Source: Kitasatospora sp. NBC_01287 (lineage in GTDB: Bacteria > Actinomycetota > Actinomycetes > Streptomycetales > Streptomycetaceae). Taken from it: DNA of 64,000 nt. The notes under the pieces were generated by a model. That model was not told the origin of the DNA and made no database searches. It was given only the letters and a program-made list of their open reading frames with translations. A program made the translations under genes and the position numbers. Shown here one piece after another: positions 50,327 through 58,972 of the stretch (position 1 is the first letter of the stretch; each line of letters starts with the position of its first letter). The stretch spans positions 1,488,001-1,552,000 of the forward strand of contig NZ_JAPEPB010000001.1 in assembly GCF_026340565.1 (NCBI RefSeq). Direction: 5' to 3'.

Positions 50327-51256
50327 ATGCTGACAAGTCAACTTTTCGAACAGTGGAACATCGACAACGAGCTCGTCGCCGGGGCGGTCCACCAGGTGCT
50401 CGGCCCCTGCGACATCTTCCTCGGCGGGTCGCTGGCGGACGACCTCGGCAACGAGGGCTCGGACGTGGACCTGTACTGCTTCCTGCCGCCCGGCGCCGGC
50501 GGCGCGGCAGGCGCAGCGGGCACAGCGGGCGCGGACGGCGACGCGCCCGGGCTCCTGATCGAGTGCGGCGACACGGTCCTCGACCTCACGGTCGTGCCCG
50601 GCGGTCGGCGGCCCGGGGAGCGGGAGAGCCTGCTGCCGCTGCTGCTGGCCCCCGCCGAGGCCACCGAGCCGCAACTGCCGCTCCTGTCGCAGCGCCTCTT
50701 CCGGCAACTGCACGCGCTGCACCGCGACCGGTCCCTGACCGGGCCCGGCAGCGGATCCGGCCTCGGACCCGGCGAAGCCGTGCGGGTCGCCCACGCGGCG
50801 GACCTGCTGCACGTCTACGCGGCGGTCCGCTCCGTGCTGGCCTGCGCCGCGCTGGCCGACGACCTGCTGGCGCTGCCCGAGGCCACCCCGGCCGAAGCGC
50901 TCTACACGGCACGGCTGTCCAGTGAGTACGCCATCGACGCCGCGCTGGCCACCGAGGGCCTCATCGTGGTCAACCCCAAGGCCAGGCACGCGCTGCTCAC
51001 CCGGGCGAGGATGCAGAGTCCGCTGCCGGGCGAGGAGGTCGCCCACGCCGGTCTCTTCCCCAACCCGCCCAGCAGCCCCGACGCCGTGCACGACTGCCTG
51101 ACAGCCACTCAGGCGTTCCTGCGGCACGCGCTGAACGACCGGCTCGTCGCCCGCTTCGAGCTGGTGACCCGCTCCTACGAGCGGCTGGAGGAGAGCCTGC
51201 GCGCCCGGCCCAGCCTCCAGGACCGCCCCCACCACACCGCCGTCAAGAAGGGATGA
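50327..51256 (+). CDS. Nucleotidyltransferase-fold protein 2
   Basis: 309 aa, with GGAGAGG before the ATG. DIFLGGSLADDLGNEGSDVD gives the GGS and DxD motif, and TVLDLTVVPGG the third aspartate, so catalysis is possible. It is similar in layout to the protein at 46234 but not close in sequence. An alanine/glycine-rich loop (about residues 55-75) is inserted between motif strands. The stop overlaps the DegT start (ATGA). Confidence 0.8.
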   Translation: MLTSQLFEQWNIDNELVAGAVHQVLGPCDIFLGGSLADDLGNEGSDVDLYCFLPPGAGGAAGAAGTAGADGDAPGLLIECGDTVLDLTVVPGGRRPGERESLLPLLLAPAEATEPQLPLLSQRLFRQLHALHRDRSLTGPGSGSGLGPGEAVRVAHAADLLHVYAAVRSVLACAALADDLLALPEATPAEALYTARLSSEYAIDAALATEGLIVVNPKARHALLTRARMQSPLPGEEVAHAGLFPNPPSSPDAVHDCLTATQAFLRHALNDRLVARFELVTRSYERLEESLRARPSLQDRPHHTAVKKG

Positions 51257-52500
51257 CTGACATGCAGCTCGCCGTTCACGGGGGGACGCCGGTCCTGCCC
51301 ACGCCGCACCGGTTCGTCTGGCCCCGCCTCACCGATGACCACCGCTCGGCGGTGAACAGCCTGCTCGACCGGGTCGAGCTGAGCTACTACGGGCGCGAAG
51401 GAGAGGCCGAGGCCGTGGAGCGGCTGTGGAGCCGGCGCCTGGAGGGCCGGCACACCCTGGCGGTGACCTCCGGTACCGCGGCGCTGCACTCCGCCTTCTA
51501 CGCGCTGGGCGCCGAACCGGGTACCGAGGTGATCTGCCCGACCAACACCTTCCTCGCCACGCTCATGCCGCTGGTCCAGACCGGCGCCACGCCGGTGCTC
51601 GCCGACGCGGAGGACGACACCGGCAACATCGACCCCAAGTCCATCCGGGACGCCATCACCCCGCGGACGGTGGGCATCGCGGTGACGCACCTGTGGGGCC
51701 ACCCGTGCGACATGGACGCGATCATGCAGATCGCCGACGAGCACGGACTCTGGGTGGTCGAGGACTGCTCCCACGCCCACGGCGCCCGGTACCACGGCCG
51801 CGAGGTCGGCAGCATCGGTGACGCGGCGGCCATCAGCTTCCAGAGCGCCAAGCTGGTCTTCGCCGGCCAGGGCGGCATGTTCGCCGCACGCGACCGCGAG
51901 ACCTTCGAACGCGCGGTCCTGCTGGGCCACTTCCGGGTCCGGGCCCAGCAGGACTGCACCACCGAGCTGGGCCGCTACGCCAGCACCGGGTTCGGGCTCA
52001 ACTACCGCATCCACCCGCTCTCCGCGGCCCTGGCCCGGGTGAGCACCGAGCAGATGGACCCGCTCATCGCCTCCCGCCAGGCCCAACTCGCCCGGCTGAC
52101 CGAGCGGCTGAGCCGGATCCCCGGCCTGCGCTGCCCCACCACCAGGACCGACTGCGACCGCGGCGCCTTCTACGGCTACAAGCTGCGACTCAGCGGCGAG
52201 TGGCTGAACGTTCCGATGGCCGCCCTGGTGGCCGCCCTGCAGGCGGAGGGCCTGGACGTGCACAAGCCCGGCTCCGCACCGCTGCACACCACCGCCTTCT
52301 TCACCGACGAGGAGGTGCCCGTCTTCCGCACCCGTCCCGCTGGGCGGCGGCGCTACCAGGCCGGTGACTTCCCCGTCGCCGAGCGGGTCTGGGCCGAGTC
52401 CCTCAGCCTGCCCACCTTCACCTTCGCGGACGAGGCGCCGCTCGTCGAGGCGTACGCCGACGCGTTCGAGAAGGTCCACGCCAACCTGGCGGCGCTGTGA
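51253..52500 (+). CDS. DegT/DnrJ/EryC1/StrS-family aminotransferase
   Basis: 415 aa. PLP-dependent transamination of keto sugars or cyclitols. The family pattern TSGTAALHSAFYALGAEPGT, then CPTNTFLATLMPLVQTGATP and VVEDCSHAHGARYHG, leads to the PLP lysine in SFQSAKLVFAGQGG. The sequence resembles sugar or inosose aminotransferases and AHBA synthase. Overlaps of 4 bases on both sides couple it to the nucleotidyltransferase and formyltransferase. Confidence 0.9.
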   Translation: MTDMQLAVHGGTPVLPTPHRFVWPRLTDDHRSAVNSLLDRVELSYYGREGEAEAVERLWSRRLEGRHTLAVTSGTAALHSAFYALGAEPGTEVICPTNTFLATLMPLVQTGATPVLADAEDDTGNIDPKSIRDAITPRTVGIAVTHLWGHPCDMDAIMQIADEHGLWVVEDCSHAHGARYHGREVGSIGDAAAISFQSAKLVFAGQGGMFAARDRETFERAVLLGHFRVRAQQDCTTELGRYASTGFGLNYRIHPLSAALARVSTEQMDPLIASRQAQLARLTERLSRIPGLRCPTTRTDCDRGAFYGYKLRLSGEWLNVPMAALVAALQAEGLDVHKPGSAPLHTTAFFTDEEVPVFRTRPAGRRRYQAGDFPVAERVWAESLSLPTFTFADEAPLVEAYADAFEKVHANLAAL

Positions 52501-53342
52501 CAGCGCCGCCGGCCGCGGCGCCGACCCCCGGGCCGGCACCGCAGCGCGTCCTGTTCTGGGCGAGCAAGCAGCTCGGCCTGCGCTGCTTCGCCCACCTGGC
52601 GGAGCTGGCGGCGGGCCGCCCCGACGCCGCCATCGCCGGCCTCGTCCACAGCGACCGGGACCACCGCAAGTCCGGACGCGCGCGCAACGAGCTCGTCGAG
52701 CTCGCCCGCGACCTCGGGGTCCCCGTCTTCGACGAGCACCAGGATCCGGTCGGGACGGACGCCACGATCGGCATCGCCGTCGGCTATCCGCACCGGATCA
52801 CGCCGCGGGCGCTCGCCCGCTGCCAACGGGGGGCCCTCAACCTGCACATGGCACCGCTGCCGCACTACCGCGGCTCCAAGACACTGGCCCACGCCATCAT
52901 CAACGGCGAGGAGCGGTGCGGGGTGAGCCTGCACTACATGGACGCGGGGCTCGACACCGGCGACGTCATCGCCGTGCGGTGGATCCCCATCCCCCCGACC
53001 GGCCCCGAACGGCAGATCATGACCGAGCTGGCGGAGACCGCGTTCGACCTGTTCACCGAGTACGCGCCCAGGCTCCTCGACCCGGAGCCGATCCCCGCGA
53101 CGCCGCAGTCCGTCCTGGAGGAGCAGGGAGGCGTGGTGCCCCGGCGCTGCACCCGGGCCTCGCTGGCGGCCCTCTACGAGCTCTCGCACGGCTGGGACTT
53201 CGAGCGCCTCTACCGCTACGCCCGCGCCCTGGACACCGGGAACGGCAAGCTGCCGTACATCGAGGACGGCGGTCGCCGGATCTACCTGCAGGTCGCGCCC
53301 GGCCCCCCGTCCACAGCGCACGAAACGGAACCGACACCATGA
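52497..53342 (+). CDS. Formyltransferase (methionyl-tRNA/ArnA-type formyltransferase fold)
   Basis: 281 aa from the GTG in GTGA. The catalytic Asn, His and Asp are in NLHMAPLPHYRG and DAGLDTGDVI. The N-terminal hydrolase-like fold (RVLFWASKQLGLRCFAHLAE) has the usual layout. The tRNA-specific C-terminal domain of housekeeping Fmt is replaced by about 70 residues of other sequence. It probably N-formylates the amine introduced by the DegT enzyme, or a peptide amine. Confidence 0.87.
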   Translation: MTAPPAAAPTPGPAPQRVLFWASKQLGLRCFAHLAELAAGRPDAAIAGLVHSDRDHRKSGRARNELVELARDLGVPVFDEHQDPVGTDATIGIAVGYPHRITPRALARCQRGALNLHMAPLPHYRGSKTLAHAIINGEERCGVSLHYMDAGLDTGDVIAVRWIPIPPTGPERQIMTELAETAFDLFTEYAPRLLDPEPIPATPQSVLEEQGGVVPRRCTRASLAALYELSHGWDFERLYRYARALDTGNGKLPYIEDGGRRIYLQVAPGPPSTAHETEPTP

Positions 53343-54208
53343 CCGAGTACCAGCCCGGCGGCCTGACCCTGCTGAGTACCGCCGCCAGCAGCGGCAAGAG
53401 CCTCCTGGCACGCTCCTTCGCCGCCATCCGCCGCGCCGCCGGGCTCGACGTGTCGATGTACAAGCCGCTCGCCGTCATGCTCCAGCCCTACACCGAGGGC
53501 GACCACCGGACCGACCTGTCCATGTACCTCGGCGCGCTGGCCAGTGGCGAGGAGAGCGTCCGGTCCTCGGGCATCTGCAGCTACGTCGCCGAGCCGACCG
53601 GCTCCCGAGCGACCATCCGCGCCGCCTGCGGCCCACCGGGAGCCGAGCTCGGCGCGGTCCCGAGGATCTCGGAGGACGGCCTGGACCTGACGCGCCTCGA
53701 TGACACGGCCTGGCAGACCATGGTCGACACCTGCGCCGCGGCGCTGCACGCCCGTCCGGGCTTCGTCATCACCGAGGGCGCCGGCGGTGCCACCGACGCG
53801 GTCGCCAGGGACCTGTCGAACCAGCTCATCGCCTGCGAGGCGGATCATCCGGTGCTGCTCGTCGCGGGGGCGCGCCGTGGCGGCGCGGTCGCCTCGGTCA
53901 TGGGCACCTGGTCGCTGCTGCGGCCGGACTGCCGCGAGTTGGTGAGCGGGTTCGTCGTCAACGGGGTCGAGCACCCCGAGCAGATGCGGGAGTCGGTCAA
54001 GCGCGCCGAGGAGGCCATGGGGGTTCCCTGCTTGGGCATCATTCCGATGATCCCCCTGTTCGCCACCTCTGGTGACCGCGGCGCGGGCGTGCCGATCCTG
54101 TCGACCTGGGAGGAGGAGATCCGCCATGTCGCCGAGTTCGTCCGCCCGTTCCTCGCCGACGAACTGATCGGCGCGCTGGAGTCCGCACACCGCGTCCCAG
54201 CCTTCTAG
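53339..54208 (+). CDS. CobQ/CobB/BioD-like ATP-dependent synthetase without glutaminase domain
   Basis: 289 aa. The P-loop-like STAASSGKSLLARSFAAI is at the N-terminus and FVITEGAGGATDAVARDLSN near residue 145, followed by LVAGARRGGAVASVMGTWSL, a pattern close to cobyric acid synthase. The C-terminal amidotransferase half of CobQ is missing. It could activate a carboxylate with ATP for amide or ureido formation. The substrate is unknown. The stop overlaps that of the convergent ppk2 by 4 bases. Confidence 0.8.
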   Translation: MTEYQPGGLTLLSTAASSGKSLLARSFAAIRRAAGLDVSMYKPLAVMLQPYTEGDHRTDLSMYLGALASGEESVRSSGICSYVAEPTGSRATIRAACGPPGAELGAVPRISEDGLDLTRLDDTAWQTMVDTCAAALHARPGFVITEGAGGATDAVARDLSNQLIACEADHPVLLVAGARRGGAVASVMGTWSLLRPDCRELVSGFVVNGVEHPEQMRESVKRAEEAMGVPCLGIIPMIPLFATSGDRGAGVPILSTWEEEIRHVAEFVRPFLADELIGALESAHRVPAF

Positions 54209-55101
54209 TCCATCGTCGCGCCCTTCTTCTTCCCGCCGGCTCCGCCCTCGGCGCCCTTGCCGTCCCTACCGCCCTTCTTCGCGCTCTTCCCGGCCAGCGC
54301 GGCCGCGTGGTCGGGGACGTACTTCTGCAGGTCGCGCGGCGGCCGCTGGTACCCCTGGGACGGCGGGCGGGGCGGCAGCTCGACCGGCGGCTTGGTCACG
54401 TCGTGGTAGGGCAGGGTGGAGAGCAGGTGGGCGATCATGTTGATCCTCGCCCGCCGCTTGTCGTCGCTCTCCACCACGTTCCAGGGGGCTTCGGGGATGT
54501 CGGTGTGGATGAACATCTCGTCCTTGGCCCGTGAGTAGTCCTCCCAGCGGCTGATCGACTCGGTGTCCATCGGCGACAGCTTCCAGCGGCGCATCGGATC
54601 GGCCAGCCGGGCCCGGAAGCGGCGCTCCTGCTCGGTGTCGCTGACCGAGAACCAGTACTTGCGCAGCCGGATGCCCGCCTCGATCAGCATCCGCTCGAAG
54701 GTCGGGCACTGGTGCAGGAACTGCCAGTACTCCTCCTGGCTGCAGAAGCCCATCACCCGCTCGACCCCGGCCCGGTTGTACCAGCTGCGGTCGAAGAGCA
54801 CGATCTCGCCGGCCGCGGGCAACTGCTCCACGTAGCGCTGGAAGTACCACTGCCCGCGCTGGCGCTCGGTCGGCGCGGGCAGCGCGGCGACCCGGGCGAC
54901 GCGCGGGTTGAGGAACTCGGTCACCCGCTTGATGGCACCGCCCTTGCCGGCCGCGTCCCGCCCCTCGAAGACCACCACCAGCCGCGCGCCCTCGGCCCGC
55001 ACCCACTCCTGGAGCATCACCAGTTCGTTCTGCAGGCGCAGGAGTTCGGTCTCGTACGGCTTCTTGGCGAGGCGGGGCGGCTGGACGGGCTGGTCGGTCA
55101 C
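54205..55101 (-). CDS. ppk2: Polyphosphate kinase 2
   Basis: 298 aa from the GTG at 55101, chosen for AGGAGG six bases upstream. The frame is open to 55140. Walker A is FEGRDAAGKGGAIKRVTEFL, and the lid and second motif are LFDRSWYNRAGVERVMGF. Domain length fits class I PPK2, which phosphorylates NDP or NMP with polyphosphate. A basic C-terminal tail (KSAKKGGRDGKG) is low complexity. Confidence 0.93.
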   Translation of the reverse strand: MTDQPVQPPRLAKKPYETELLRLQNELVMLQEWVRAEGARLVVVFEGRDAAGKGGAIKRVTEFLNPRVARVAALPAPTERQRGQWYFQRYVEQLPAAGEIVLFDRSWYNRAGVERVMGFCSQEEYWQFLHQCPTFERMLIEAGIRLRKYWFSVSDTEQERRFRARLADPMRRWKLSPMDTESISRWEDYSRAKDEMFIHTDIPEAPWNVVESDDKRRARINMIAHLLSTLPYHDVTKPPVELPPRPPSQGYQRPPRDLQKYVPDHAAALAGKSAKKGGRDGKGAEGGAGGKKKGATMD

Positions 55102-55283
55102 GGTGGCGCCTCCTGAGGTGGGCTGCTGACGACCCTTCACATTAAGCCGACCGGCCCGCTCCCGCAGGTCGGCACGGCAGGTCGAACGGGGTCAGCGCCC
55201 GCCCACCTGCCGCAGCGACGCCCGAGCGGCCTGACTGTTACGTCCGACCGCACCGAGGGCAGCCGCATGACCGAACATGCCAG

Positions 55284-56774
55284 TCAGTGCCGCCCGGGTG
55301 CCCCGCGCTCACCCTGGCCGCCGCTCCCCCCGCGCTCACCGCGCCGCAGCCGCCGCAGGGCGGCCCGGGCCGCGTGGTGGCCGCACATGCCGTGGACGCC
55401 CGCGCCCGGTGGGGTGGCGGCCGAGCAGAGGTGGACGCCGGGGATGCCGGTCCAGTAGGGGTCGGGGGCGAGCCGGGGGCGGATCGCGAGCTGCCAGGGG
55501 GTGTTCGCGCCGCCGATGATGTCACCGCCGATGAAGTTCTCGTTGTAGGCGGCGAGTTCGCGGGTTGAGCGGGTGCGGATGGCGACGATCCGCTCGCGGC
55601 TGCCGGGGGCGAAGCGCTCCAGTTGGGCGAGCACCGCCTCGGTGGCGTCGCCCGGGTAACCGGCCGGGACGTGGGCGTAGGCCCAGACCGGGTGCAGGTC
55701 GCCGCGGGAGCGGCCGGGGTCGGCCAGGTACTGCTGGCCGACCAGCACGAACGGACGTTCGGGCAGCCGGCCGCGGTGCACCTCCCGCTCCGCGTCGGCC
55801 ACCTGCTCCAGGGTGCCGCCGAGATGGACGGTGCCTGCCACCGCGCAGACCGGGTCGCGCCAGGGCAGTCCGCCCTCGACGGCCAGGTCGACCTTGAACG
55901 CGCCCGGCCCCGGCCGCCAGCGGGCGTAGGCCCGGCGGACCCGGGGCGGCAGCCGGTCGCCCGCGACGGCCAGGGCCACGCGCGGCGCGAGGTCGAGCAT
56001 CACCACGGCGGCGGGCGGCAGTTCGGCCAGTGAGCGGACCCGGATCCCGGTCTCGATCGTCCCGCCGCGCTCGCGCAGCACGGCCGCCAGCGCGTCGGTC
56101 ACGGTGCGGGTGCCGCCCCTGGCCACCGGCCAGCCGTAGCGGTGCGCCGAGGCGATCAGCATCAGGCCGATCGAGGCGCCGGAGAGCGGCGCCTCCAGCG
56201 GGTGGAAGGCATGTGCCGCCGCCCCGGCGAGCAGCGCGCGGGCCTGCGGGGTGCGGAAGCGGCGGGCCAGGCCCGGCACGGTGCGCACCGCCCGGGCGGC
56301 GAAGGCGGCCAGCCGCACCGGGTGCCGGGGCAGCCGCAGCACCGGGCCGAGCAGGTCGCCGGCCAGCGCGTCGAAGCCGGTGCCCAGCGGCTCGAAGAGG
56401 GCGTGCCAGGCCGCGCCGTCCACCCCCAACCCGGCTGCGGTGCGCTCCAGCGAGCGGTGGAGCGCACCGGCGGACCCGGTGTCCAGCGGGTGGGCCAGGT
56501 CCACCTCGGGGTGGGCCCACGCGACGCCGTACCGCTCCAGGCCGAGCCCGCGCAGGAACGGCGAGCCGGGGCCGAGCGGCAGCACCGCGGCGCAGTGGTC
56601 GTGCAGCAGTCCGGGCAGCGTCAGTTCGCCGCTCCTGGTCCCACCGCCGATCTCCGCGGCCGCCTCCAGCACGGTCACCCGCAGCCCGGCACCGGCCAGC
56701 TCCACCGCCGCGGCCAGGCCGTTCGGTCCGGACCCGACCACGATCGCCTGCTCCCCATCGGCCGCCACCGTCAT
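55284..56774 (-). CDS. FAD-dependent oxidoreductase, phytoene desaturase-like
   Basis: 496 aa, with GGGAGGAG before the ATG. FAD site VVGSGPNGLAAAVELAGAGL and the ribose-binding glutamate in VLEAAAEIGGGTRSGE are at the N-terminus. The second FAD motif is GVHLCSAATPPGAGVHGMCG near the end. It belongs to the CrtI/PYROXD2-like group. No carotenoid genes are adjacent, so the substrate is open. Confidence 0.87.
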   Translation of the reverse strand: MTVAADGEQAIVVGSGPNGLAAAVELAGAGLRVTVLEAAAEIGGGTRSGELTLPGLLHDHCAAVLPLGPGSPFLRGLGLERYGVAWAHPEVDLAHPLDTGSAGALHRSLERTAAGLGVDGAAWHALFEPLGTGFDALAGDLLGPVLRLPRHPVRLAAFAARAVRTVPGLARRFRTPQARALLAGAAAHAFHPLEAPLSGASIGLMLIASAHRYGWPVARGGTRTVTDALAAVLRERGGTIETGIRVRSLAELPPAAVVMLDLAPRVALAVAGDRLPPRVRRAYARWRPGPGAFKVDLAVEGGLPWRDPVCAVAGTVHLGGTLEQVADAEREVHRGRLPERPFVLVGQQYLADPGRSRGDLHPVWAYAHVPAGYPGDATEAVLAQLERFAPGSRERIVAIRTRSTRELAAYNENFIGGDIIGGANTPWQLAIRPRLAPDPYWTGIPGVHLCSAATPPGAGVHGMCGHHAARAALRRLRRGERGGSGGQGERGAPGRH

Positions 56775-57141
56775 CGAACTCCTCCCGGTCAGCCCCCGGG
56801 CGGTGCCCGGCGGCCCTTTCAGAATGCCACCCCGGCAGGCCTGCCCGGCGTCGCCGTCAATAGCACGGAAAGAAGTGGAATTGATAACTCCGGATCTTTA
56901 TGGAAATCCATTCCGCAGCCCCCGGGCGATCCGTGCAAATCCCCCCGGACCGCCCGTACAGGAACGATCGCGTCCGATGGTCGTTGACGCCCCGAGAAGG
57001 CCGGTGCCATGATTCGTCCGGCCGGTGACCGCGTCACCGTCCACCCGGGGGACGGGACTTCACGACTACGCGCCGCAGTATGCTTCGCGATTTTTTCTGC
57101 GACATTCCCCGGGATATTCGGAAGACCGAGGAGTGGTGGAA
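56775..57141. other. 367-bp gap with a low-GC patch, no gene seen
   Basis: Lies between the divergent FAD oxidoreductase and sdpI-like gene. A relatively AT-rich stretch near 56860-56930 probably holds promoters, but I cannot assign -35/-10 pairs with confidence. The only clear signal is the sdpI-side ribosome binding site at about 57129-57140. Confidence 0.5.
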
Positions 57142-57507
57142 ATGAATGCACACCTCGCGGTAGGCGTCCTGTTCGCACTCACGCTGACCGCGGCCGGCCT
57201 GGTGATCGCGAGTGCCGGCCGCAGAGCGGCCGAGGGCCGACTGCCGAGAAATCCGCTGGTCGGCATCAGGACCCGCGCCACCACCCAGGACGACGACGCC
57301 TGGCGGGCCGGACAGCTCGCGGCACAGCGCAGGTACCGGCGCGTGCTGCCGGTGCTGGCCCTCGCGGCGATCGGGTCGCTGGTCAACGGACTGCTGAGCG
57401 GTCCGTTCTGGGTCTTCCTCGTCATCGCGAGCGGCTGCGGGCTCGCCGACCTCGTCACGGCCACCGCCGCCGTCCGGGCCGCCCGCGCGGCCGCCGGCCG
57501 CCGGTGA
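57142..57507 (+). CDS. SdpI-family membrane protein, probable immunity factor
   Basis: 121 aa. Three hydrophobic segments surround the SdpI/YhfL-type signature RLPRNPLVGIRTRATTQDDDAWRAGQL-like (here NPLVGIRTRATTQDDDAW and AGQLAAQRRYR). In Bacillus subtilis SdpI protects from the SdpC toxin and controls its own expression with SdpR. No sdpR-like gene is adjacent here. It is first in a probable four-gene operon. Confidence 0.85.
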   Translation: MNAHLAVGVLFALTLTAAGLVIASAGRRAAEGRLPRNPLVGIRTRATTQDDDAWRAGQLAAQRRYRRVLPVLALAAIGSLVNGLLSGPFWVFLVIASGCGLADLVTATAAVRAARAAAGRR

Positions 57508-57571
57508 GCGCCGGGCGGGCGGGCGAACGAGCGGCCGCTCGACCAATCCAACGAATGCGAGACAGCAAGAG

Positions 57572-58231
57572 ATGAACCTCAAGACCCGGTCGCTGATCTG
57601 CGCGACCATCACGGCCGGCCTGATCGGCGGCGTCGGCACCTCCGCCATGGCCGCCACTCCGGGCGGCGGCTCCGCTGCCGCGCCGGCCGCGAAGAGCACC
57701 GGTTCGTACGGCGACGGCGAGGTGCTCAGCCTGCTGCTGTTCGCCGGCGGCCGGGCCGCCGCCGAGCACCCCGCGCTGGCCGAGCAGATCAAGAACCAGC
57801 ACAGCGCCCTCGCCCCGATGTCGGACGCGCAGGTGACCGAGCTGGTCCAGCAGCTCACCACCGTCGACCCCGCCTACCACAGCGAGGTCACCCAGGCGGT
57901 CCAGGCCAAGGACCCGTTCGTCGTGCAGAGCGGCATGGAGCGGCTCAACGACGACCTCAAGACGGTGATCAGCAACGCCGGCGCGAGCACCGCGCGCAGC
58001 AACGCGGCCGTCCGCCCGAACGGCTTCCTCTGGCACGACGCGAACGTGTTCACCGAGATCAACGGGGTGGCCGCGATCAACGTGCTCGGCTACGCGAACG
58101 TGGCCGGCGCGACCGAGGTCGCCGTCGCCCTGGTCGTGGTGCCGGACGCGGTCAGCTACGGCTTCGACATGAAGCAGCCGAACAACCTCGACGAGGACGG
58201 TCTGGTCGCCGCGGTCGCCGCCGCGCTCTGA
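57572..58231 (+). CDS. SdpC-like secreted antimicrobial toxin precursor
   Basis: 219 aa. A Sec-type signal peptide (NLKTRSLICATITAGLIGGV, ending SAMA) is cleaved near residue 27. A pro-region with SYGDGEVLSLLLFAGGRAAA leads to a hydrophobic C-terminal segment (INGVAAINVLGYANVAGATE, VAVALVVVPDAVSYG), the part expected to form the mature toxin. The two cysteines that make the Bacillus SDP disulfide are absent. Identification rests on this layout together with SdpA-, SdpB- and SdpI-like neighbours. Confidence 0.78.
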   Translation: MNLKTRSLICATITAGLIGGVGTSAMAATPGGGSAAAPAAKSTGSYGDGEVLSLLLFAGGRAAAEHPALAEQIKNQHSALAPMSDAQVTELVQQLTTVDPAYHSEVTQAVQAKDPFVVQSGMERLNDDLKTVISNAGASTARSNAAVRPNGFLWHDANVFTEINGVAAINVLGYANVAGATEVAVALVVVPDAVSYGFDMKQPNNLDEDGLVAAVAAAL

Positions 58232-58274
58232 CACCGCCTGCACGGTGAGTCGAGGCTGATCGAACGCCAGTCAG

Positions 58275-58319
58275 GGATGGGTGCTCCGCCGCGTCCGCGG
58301 CGCGGCGGAGCACCCATCC
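58275..58319 (+). terminator. Long hairpin after the SdpC-like gene
   Basis: Perfect 19-bp arms (58275-58293 and 58301-58319) with a 7-base loop, 43 bases past the toxin stop. It probably limits read-through so that toxin mRNA exceeds maturation mRNA. Confidence 0.8.
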
Positions 58320-58332
58320 GCCCTCCCCCAGG

Positions 58333-58384
58333 CACCTCCAACAGGCACCTCCAACAGACACCTCCCCCAGACACCTCCAAGGAC
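58333..58384 (+). repeat. Four tandem 13-bp units before the SdpA-like gene
   Basis: CACCTCCAACAGG, CACCTCCAACAGA, CACCTCCCCCAGA and CACCTCCAAGGAC, with a partial copy before them. The last unit carries AAGGA, the probable ribosome binding site of the next gene. Confidence 0.85.
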
Positions 58385-58390
58385 AGTCCC

Positions 58391-58972
58391 ATGGCCAGCC
58401 CCACCGCCCGGGCCGACGAATCGGGAGCCGCGCGGCGCCGGCTCGCGCTCTTCGCCGTCAGCTGCGCGGCCATCTTCTCCTTCCTCCTCCTGTCGGTCTT
58501 CTACACGCTGCCGAGCAATGCCCTGAGCAGCCGCCACTCGAAGGGCGCCAGGACCTTCTTCAACACCGTCGCGCCGCAGGACTGGGCCTTTTTCACTCGG
58601 AATCCGGAAACCGTGCAGCTCGGCGTCTACGCCTTCGACGGAACGAATTCGCACAGCCTGATCAGGACCCCGCAGGGAAGCCCGTCGAATTTCTTCGGAC
58701 TCTCCAGGACGCAGCGCGCCCAGGGGCCGGAAATCGGCTATGTGAACGCCGAGGCCAATGACTGGCAGGACTGCTCGGGCCTGCTCGACAGCTGCCTGCG
58801 CGGCGCGTCCGGCACGCCCGCGCAGCACGTGCGGAACACCAGCCCGGTGCCCACCGTCTGCGGTGACTCCTACCTCACCGAGGAGAAGACCGTGCCCTGG
58901 GAGTACCGAAACCTCGTCTCCTACCAGAAACGAGTCGTCAAGATCGCCCACCTGGACGTGTCATGCGCCTAG
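58391..58972 (+). CDS. SdpA-family maturation protein
   Basis: 193 aa from the ATG at 58391. One N-terminal membrane helix (LALFAVSCAAIFSFLLLSVF) precedes an extracytoplasmic domain with the SdpA-type pattern FFTRNPETVQLGVYAFDG and WDCSGLLDSC-like QDCSGLLDSCLRG. In Bacillus SdpA acts with SdpB to process pro-SdpC. It overlaps the SdpB-like gene by 10 bases. Confidence 0.82.
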   Translation: MASPTARADESGAARRRLALFAVSCAAIFSFLLLSVFYTLPSNALSSRHSKGARTFFNTVAPQDWAFFTRNPETVQLGVYAFDGTNSHSLIRTPQGSPSNFFGLSRTQRAQGPEIGYVNAEANDWQDCSGLLDSCLRGASGTPAQHVRNTSPVPTVCGDSYLTEEKTVPWEYRNLVSYQKRVVKIAHLDVSCA

